This document shows, piece after piece, positions 58,632 through 64,000 of a DNA stretch of 64,000 bases. The notes beneath the pieces were generated by a model. That model saw nothing but the letters and a program-made list of their open reading frames with translations. It did no database searches and had not been told where the DNA came from. The stretch is from Epiperipatus broadwayi. Its lineage: Eukaryota > Onychophora > Udeonychophora > Euonychophora > Peripatidae. Location: assembly GCA_028023455.1 (NCBI GenBank), contig JAQFVV010012402.1, positions 11,760,292-11,824,291 on the forward strand, read 5' to 3'. Each line of letters begins with the position of its first letter. The stretch's first letter is position 1. The translations under genes were made by a program, and so were the position numbers.

Positions 58632-58760
58632 AATGTTAGATTCATCACCTAAGAAAAAATAGAATTGTTTGAAAGCGCTTGAAAATATTATTTGTTTTTA
58701 TTTATTTATATTAAACTCTGTATTAACAATTGACACAAATTGTTATTTTATATTATTTTT

Positions 58761-58773
58761 AGATTCATAATGA
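58761..58773 (+). repeat. 13-bp target site duplication, right
   Basis: AGATTCATAATGA, identical to 58021-58033. Confidence 0.9.
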
Positions 58774-61440
58774 CTAGATCCTACATTATCTCAAATTACT
58801 GAAGAAGGAAAAGAGAATGATATAAAAGATTTTTTATATCAGAAATAGCCTTTTATAATTCAACATCCTATCCTAAAAGTCAGCAGGAGATACTCTTTTA
58901 TTTGTTATTTACAGTTGACCTTCATATCTGAAGAGTAATCTATTATGTATGGAATCTTTTATTATCCTGAACACAGGACATGTTAATCTTTTTACAGTTA
59001 TTAAATATTCAATAATTGTAATTTATGTATAAGCTTATTAAAATTATGAGAGTTTCATCTCATTTATTGTTTGAAACTGTAAGTTGCTTTGATTAATATT
59101 AAAAAATTGACATTAATAAAAATTTCCAGTTTATTTGATTGTCATTGTTTGATTTTATATAACAGATAACTACATGAAGTCTTAAAAGCAGCCATTGGTC
59201 TGACCAATAGATTCACATTGATGTATGAAGTGGATTTTTTTTTTTTTTTTGCATTATTAAAAAATGACTTTTGGAAAATGTGATTTGCAAATTATTATAG
59301 TATAGTAGAGTCAAGAACTATACTGTATCTATTTATGTGACTTCAATTATACACTATCCAAAGAAAAATGTAAACAAACAAAAATGTACACAAACCAAAA
59401 CTATTTTCAATTTTGCAATATTTGACATTTTTCCTTCTCTGAGTGCCATTTGCGATTATATATATAATAAAATTTATTTGATTTATGTTGATATTCTTAT
59501 TTTACTATTCTTTCTGAGACTGATGTGCTATATTTTGCATAATAAAATATTTTCTTATCATAAAGCTAAAAGTTTTATAAAATTTTACAACATAATAAAA
59601 GTTGAAACTGTTTTAAAAATATCAAAATAATTAGAGAGATCCTAATTTCTTGATAACAAAATTATTGTTATAGTTCTATAAGAGAAAAAAGTTACTGGAA
59701 AAAAAAAGAATATTATGCAAAGCACATTTAAAATAATAGCAAGGATCAGATATTTCACTATTTACTTCATTTTAATTACCTGGTAATTAGTTGTTTTTTA
59801 ATATTCATATTGCTTCAATGAATGCATGAATGAACATATAGTTAGCAAAATATATCTAAATGTTTTCTGTCAGTTATACTAAAATCTTGATTTATATTAC
59901 TACTATATATATTAAAAAGCTTCTATGTTTTATTTATGTGCATATTGAAAAATACTATATACTTGCAGTTCAATAAATTATCCCATTCTAATGACTATCA
60001 AAATGTGAGTTATTATGCACTATATACACTGAATGTGGGGAGGGGGTGCTTAAGACAAAATATAGCATTAATAATCATGGTTCCACTGTAATGTATTTGG
60101 ACATAATTACTCCATGACTAAGTTTCTATTTTTTGTATATTAGCAATCTAATATAAAAACTTTATATGACTGATAAGAAGAATTTGAAAATTGTTAAGAT
60201 AATTTGCCAAAGGAAGAAAATTAATTATTTACAATTATTTATTTATTGTTTTTTAAAAATAAAAAAAAACAGGAAAAATAATTCCTTTTAAAATGTGATA
60301 GTTACTTTCAGAATTTTATTTTTTATCTTGGTAATTAATGTTGGTATATAATTACAAACAAGAGAAAATATTTTATTCAAAAAAAGTATATTGCAGTTTA
60401 TTTTTCATAACTGTTAGTTAATAATTATTAAAACTGCTTTAAAAATATTCATTTAAATTGTTTTAAAATAAAACTGTTTTAGTAAAAATAAAAAAATAAG
60501 TTTCAATAAAAAAAATTACTAAAAAAAATTAGATTATTTTATCTTCATTTTTTTTTTTAAATTGAAATAAATAAATATTTTCTCCATTAAAAAAATAGTT
60601 ATAATATTTAATTCTGCATTTTAATATATTTAAATAAAAATATTTGTTTGTAGTACATTTAGTCTAACATATTTAATTCACTTTTGTAATTATTTTTTTC
60701 ATACTCCAATGATGTTTTTGATTATAATTGGTTTTTTTTTTTAAGTTTTGGCAACCTAGTGCAAATCAAAGAAGTGTATTAATAACTAGATATTTGATTG
60801 AGGTGACATTACTACTATAATTTGAATTAAAAGTATTAATATTAGTGTTTATAATCTGGGTTTGAAACTAGATTGAATAAACTTGAGCAAGTTGAAAGTA
60901 TCTTTTTTTAAAACCAGCTAATGATCTATTGTTGATTGGTAAATTGCTCTTAAGTTGTTTTTAGCTAGAAGGTAAAACTAAGATGGAAAATTGTTTAAAT
61001 CCTCATCACTCCTAATTGTCAGGTCTTTTTTCAGTTTTTTCACCCTGCAATGGGCTATTTTTAACACATTGTAATTTTGTCTTACATTACAGTTTATGGA
61101 AGAACAAATATATTATCACTGGCTAAATAAAGTTTATATTTGTATCAGGAAATCTGAACCAATTAATATCAGTCTATTATGAAAAAGTTCAATATATTTT
61201 TGGAAATAGATAATCAGAAGAAATGGTGTGAAATAAGGACAACTGCAAAAGTATTAATAAAAGTATCTGCACTATGTTAAAGAAAACTGATCAATATGAA
61301 AAAACCTTGAGCATAAATAGTACAAAATAGAAAATTATTTGAAAAGTCAATTAAATTCACATTAGCTTTGCATTTGATATTCTTGATTTAATTGGTTACA
61401 GCCCTAATCTATTTAATTACATTAGGTTTTACAATATTAA
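58774..61440. other. AT-rich sequence, nothing recognised
   Basis: A T homopolymer lies at about 59235-59250. Open frames (for example 59337-59630) are AT-driven without motifs. Confidence 0.5.
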
Positions 61441-61441
61441 G

Positions 61442-61710
61442 TTGTTCACAAATATGATTTTAAGTTCCAAATTTTGTTTAAAAAATCTGTAATATTTTTT
61501 TTAAAGGACATGATAAGTTAATCCTTTTTTTCATTGAAAATATTGTGTGATATATATATATATTAATATATATTTAGTTGTTCATAAATATGACTCTTAA
61601 GTCCCAAATTGTGTTTTAAAAATGTGTAATGTTTTTTATAAAGGACATGATAAATCAATTTTTTCTTTCATTGAAAATATTGTGATATATATATATATTA
61701 ATATATTGAA
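61442..61710 (+). repeat. 136-bp tandem duplication, diverged
   Basis: TTGTTCACAAATATGA at 61442 and TTGTTCATAAATATGA at 61578 start two units that share AAAGGACATGATAA, CATTGAAAATATTGTG and a TA tract with TTAATATAT. Several substitutions make it older than the 110-bp duplication at 11.5 kb. Confidence 0.92.
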
Positions 61711-62105
61711 CCAGATCCCTCCAAAATTATTATTAGATTTAAATATTTTAAAAATAACTTATAGGAATAAGTTTTTGGTCACCTTTGACCACACTTTGGC
61801 AGCACTTGTATTTATTTATTTTAACAGGCTACTGTTTATTCTTGATACATTAGTATTTTGTTATTATCAAAACAAATTTAATTTATTCTTACTAAGCTTA
61901 CTTTATCTTTTTATAGTTTTATATTTTAATAAGTTTTATCATTTTTAATATCTCACATTTTATATCTCTTGACTTTAACTAAGCTTATTAACAAGCTCTT
62001 AATACATATTTATTCATTATACTGCTTTTTCTTCTATTCATAACATTATTTATTTAACAATTTATATTTATCATTTCATTACGCAATTATTCAATTATAT
62101 CCTTA
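61711..62105. other. AT-rich sequence, nothing recognised
   Basis: An open frame ending at 61948 starts inside the tandem duplication and is hydrophobic by composition only. Confidence 0.5.
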
Positions 62106-62109
62106 AACT

Positions 62110-62410
62110 GCAGAAACGGACTGGTACTTCAAGCAGAGGGGAGAATACCATTGATAGCATAACCATAAACGATATCCATGGCCAGATCAGGCTATATGAA
62201 GCATAACATGACTAGATTTCCTGACCGAGGCCCACCCTGACTGCTGGAACAAAAACCTTGCCATCCAAAGCATTTTATTTGGTTTGAGAATCAAACTCAA
62301 GCACCAGCTGACCATATGCTATATAGCCAGCATGTTCAGATGACAGGCACACCAACCAGCTTTTGAAATATTCCAACTAGCTCCGACTCTTACTGAAGGG
62401 GGTCTAGCGC
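62110..62410 (-). repeat. tRNA-derived SINE-like element
   Basis: On the minus strand, GCTGGTTGGTGTGCC (about 62358) is A-box-like and GAGTTTGATTCTC (about 62291-62303) is a B box. A body of about 180 bp of balanced composition follows (GGGTGGGCCTCGGTC, TCTGGCCATGG). The contrast in composition with AT-rich flanks supports an inserted unit of about 300 bp. The tail and target duplication were not defined. Confidence 0.5.
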
Positions 62411-64000
62411 ATTAGCTTAACAAATATAAACATTTATCTCTTTACATAAATGGTGATGCAGTGACAATAGAGAAAGATTAGACCAAAAACATCATTATTT
62501 ATTCATGAACACACACTGTAATATAACATAATAAAGTTTTACATAGAAAATATAAATGATTAATTTAGGCTAAATTTTATAATACTAAGTGTCTACAGAC
62601 AATTATTATGGAAAATATATTTACCTAGGTTTTCATGAGATTGAGATGACACTTTTCATTTGATTTTGGTTTTCATTAGTGTTACTTTCCAACCCATTGG
62701 CCTTTTGATCTCCATTGATGGTTTCAGGGCTTGTCTTTCATTCTGCAACTCAACACTGAAGAGAGAGAATAGTGGCAGCATCTATTTTATGACTTAAGCA
62801 TTGGCTCCAGGCATTATCAGTTGGATTTTGGTGGAGGACTTAAGGCATAAAGCCCAGTTGAACACTTCTAAGGCAATCTCCAATGGATGTTGCTAGTTCT
62901 GTATCTTCTGCAATAATATTTTTCACAGCAGTAATGACTAGCTCTATTCTGTACTTAGATTTCTGAATCTGTATAACTGGATGAATCAAGCAGTGAATAT
63001 CATAATGAAGCAATAACAGCATAAAGATGGGAATAATCTAACAAATTGAATACCGGTATAATTTGATCACAAAATGAAGACCAGAATAAATAATAATAGA
63101 GGGTTGCAACTTTTATACTTTTTCTCTCCCATTGTTTTTTTCTTATCATAGCTTTAAATTTTATCATATCTTAAATATATTTTTTTAATTAAATTTACAT
63201 TTTTCTTTAATCTAATCTTTTTTCTAGATTAATCCATGTATTCTGATGAAATAGCTTACATAGTTTGTAATTACTACAATTATTGGTATAGATTTCATTG
63301 TCAGAATTGGTAATGGCATTCCAAAAGTTTACTTTCATTAATTAATTAATCTTTTTTTTATTTCAGATTTTTTTTCACTAAGATTTATTTTTAGGCATTT
63401 TATTCTTTTAATTTCTTTTAGCTTATAAAAAGGAGAGTAAATTTTTAAATATCTTTTTTTCTAATTATTTTCCCCATCCACTTTTAATAAATAGCTTTAT
63501 TCTATTTTAAAGGCACAATACAACACAATCTTTTACTTTTGCAAAATTATATTTTAGAACTGCATCTTAAATAATTATTTCTTTACCTATTCTTTAAAAT
63601 AAATTTGATCATATATTTTTAAATTATGAAATATGTAATGCAGATATATGTAAGTTTTATAACATATTTCATTAGCATTACATCACACTCCCCCATTTGA
63701 GAGGTAAAATGTGTCAATTTGACCCATTTTAACTCTGACATTTTATTTTTTCTTTACTATTTGATTTTTCACTTTTTGTTTTTATTTATTTATTTTATTT
63801 AAAATAAGTTTCAAATTGTATACAGACTGACAAACCACAGAATGATCTTTCCTACACTGTTCTATTTCACAGGCTGTAATCTATGTTGACTTGCAATGAT
63901 TGTCATATGATGATCACCAGGGATAGTATGCTTCTTTCTGATGGGTATGGAGAGGTTGAATGTCTCGAATGGGAGATCACATCTACTTATACCTGACATG
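62411..64000. other. No gene assigned
   Basis: 62650-63030 has more balanced composition; its minus frame 62840-63022 reads IIAEDTELATSIGDCLRSVQ, with no known domain. A near-perfect palindrome lies at 63706-63730. The final 100 bp are also less AT-rich, possibly the start of another repeat that continues past the window. Confidence 0.3.

Larger units (their letters stand above)
58034..58760. mobile_element. Foldback Penelope-like fragment
   Basis: The right arm (58516-58759) is the natural 3' end of a PLE: the end of the GIY-YIG coding region, its stop near 58629, and the 3' region. The left arm (58063-58337) is an inverted copy of the same 3' end. The loop (58338-58515) carries the rest of the nuclease domain. 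13-bp direct duplications flank the unit. Arms are about 95 percent similar by eye except for about 30 bp missing from the right arm. The layout suggests insertion of an inverted/dimeric PLE 3' product rather than a DNA-transposon MITE. Confidence 0.85.

Noticed and set aside
58457-58648. Minus-strand frame nearly identical to the plus frame at 58206
   Set aside because: It is the mirror image produced by the inverted arms; only the plus-strand loop and right arm carry the natural PLE nuclease end.

Overview
The window is eukaryotic, very AT-rich and almost entirely non-coding. It contains no long uninterrupted host reading frame and no bacterial gene organisation. It holds many decayed transposable elements: Penelope-like retroelements, RTE-like LINEs, a Ty3/Gypsy relic, hAT transposons, foldback MITEs and tRNA-derived SINE-like segments. 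Short runs of TA repeats are scattered throughout. This points to an intergenic or intronic region of an AT-rich invertebrate genome. I cannot name the species. No host exon was recognised with confidence, and most long open frames are interrupted transposon proteins or translated microsatellites.

Layout. 1-2.3 kb: minus-strand ORF1-like protein relic, (ATT)n/(AAT)n array, a foldback and a tRNA-like segment between two direct repeats. 3.8-5.3 kb: GIY-YIG relic of a Penelope-like element (PLE), tRNA-like head, and a 618-bp foldback. 7.6-9.1 kb: LINE relic (+). 9.6-9.8 kb: foldback. 11.4-12.4 kb: 110-bp tandem duplication and a dispersed repeat that recurs at 35.15-35.7 kb. 14.0-15.5 kb: Ty3/Gypsy relic with gag, zinc knuckle, protease and integrase pieces. 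20.0-21.4 kb: miniature foldback of the same family as the 4.5-kb one, then a LINE relic (+). 22.5 kb: hammerhead-ribozyme-like motif and tRNA-like head. 30.2-31.4 and 37.4-38.5 kb: two copies of one TIR element with a conserved subterminal hairpin. 35.8-37.4 kb: a hAT element with perfect 8-bp target duplication. 38.8-40.1 kb: G/T-rich degenerate array containing a small hAT MITE. 40.9-41.3 kb: foldback. 44.6-47.6 kb: the best-preserved element, a PLE with reverse transcriptase, GIY-YIG endonuclease and 91-bp perfect terminal direct repeats. 49.1-50.2 kb: a second, longer ORF1-like relic (-). 54.9-57.6 kb: LINE relic (-). 58.0-58.8 kb: a PLE 3' fragment fused to an inverted copy of itself and flanked by 13-bp target duplications. 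62.1-62.4 kb: a tRNA-like SINE (-).

The elements do not form a cooperative gene system. The autonomous families seen (PLE, RTE-like LINE, hAT) could in principle mobilise the non-autonomous ones (SINE-like, hAT MITEs), but every protein copy here carries stops or frameshifts. The most interesting structures are the hammerhead-like motifs, several of them next to PLE pieces; the foldback PLE; the two-copy TIR family with its large conserved hairpin and a nearby paralogous empty site; and the pair of related ORF1-like proteins.
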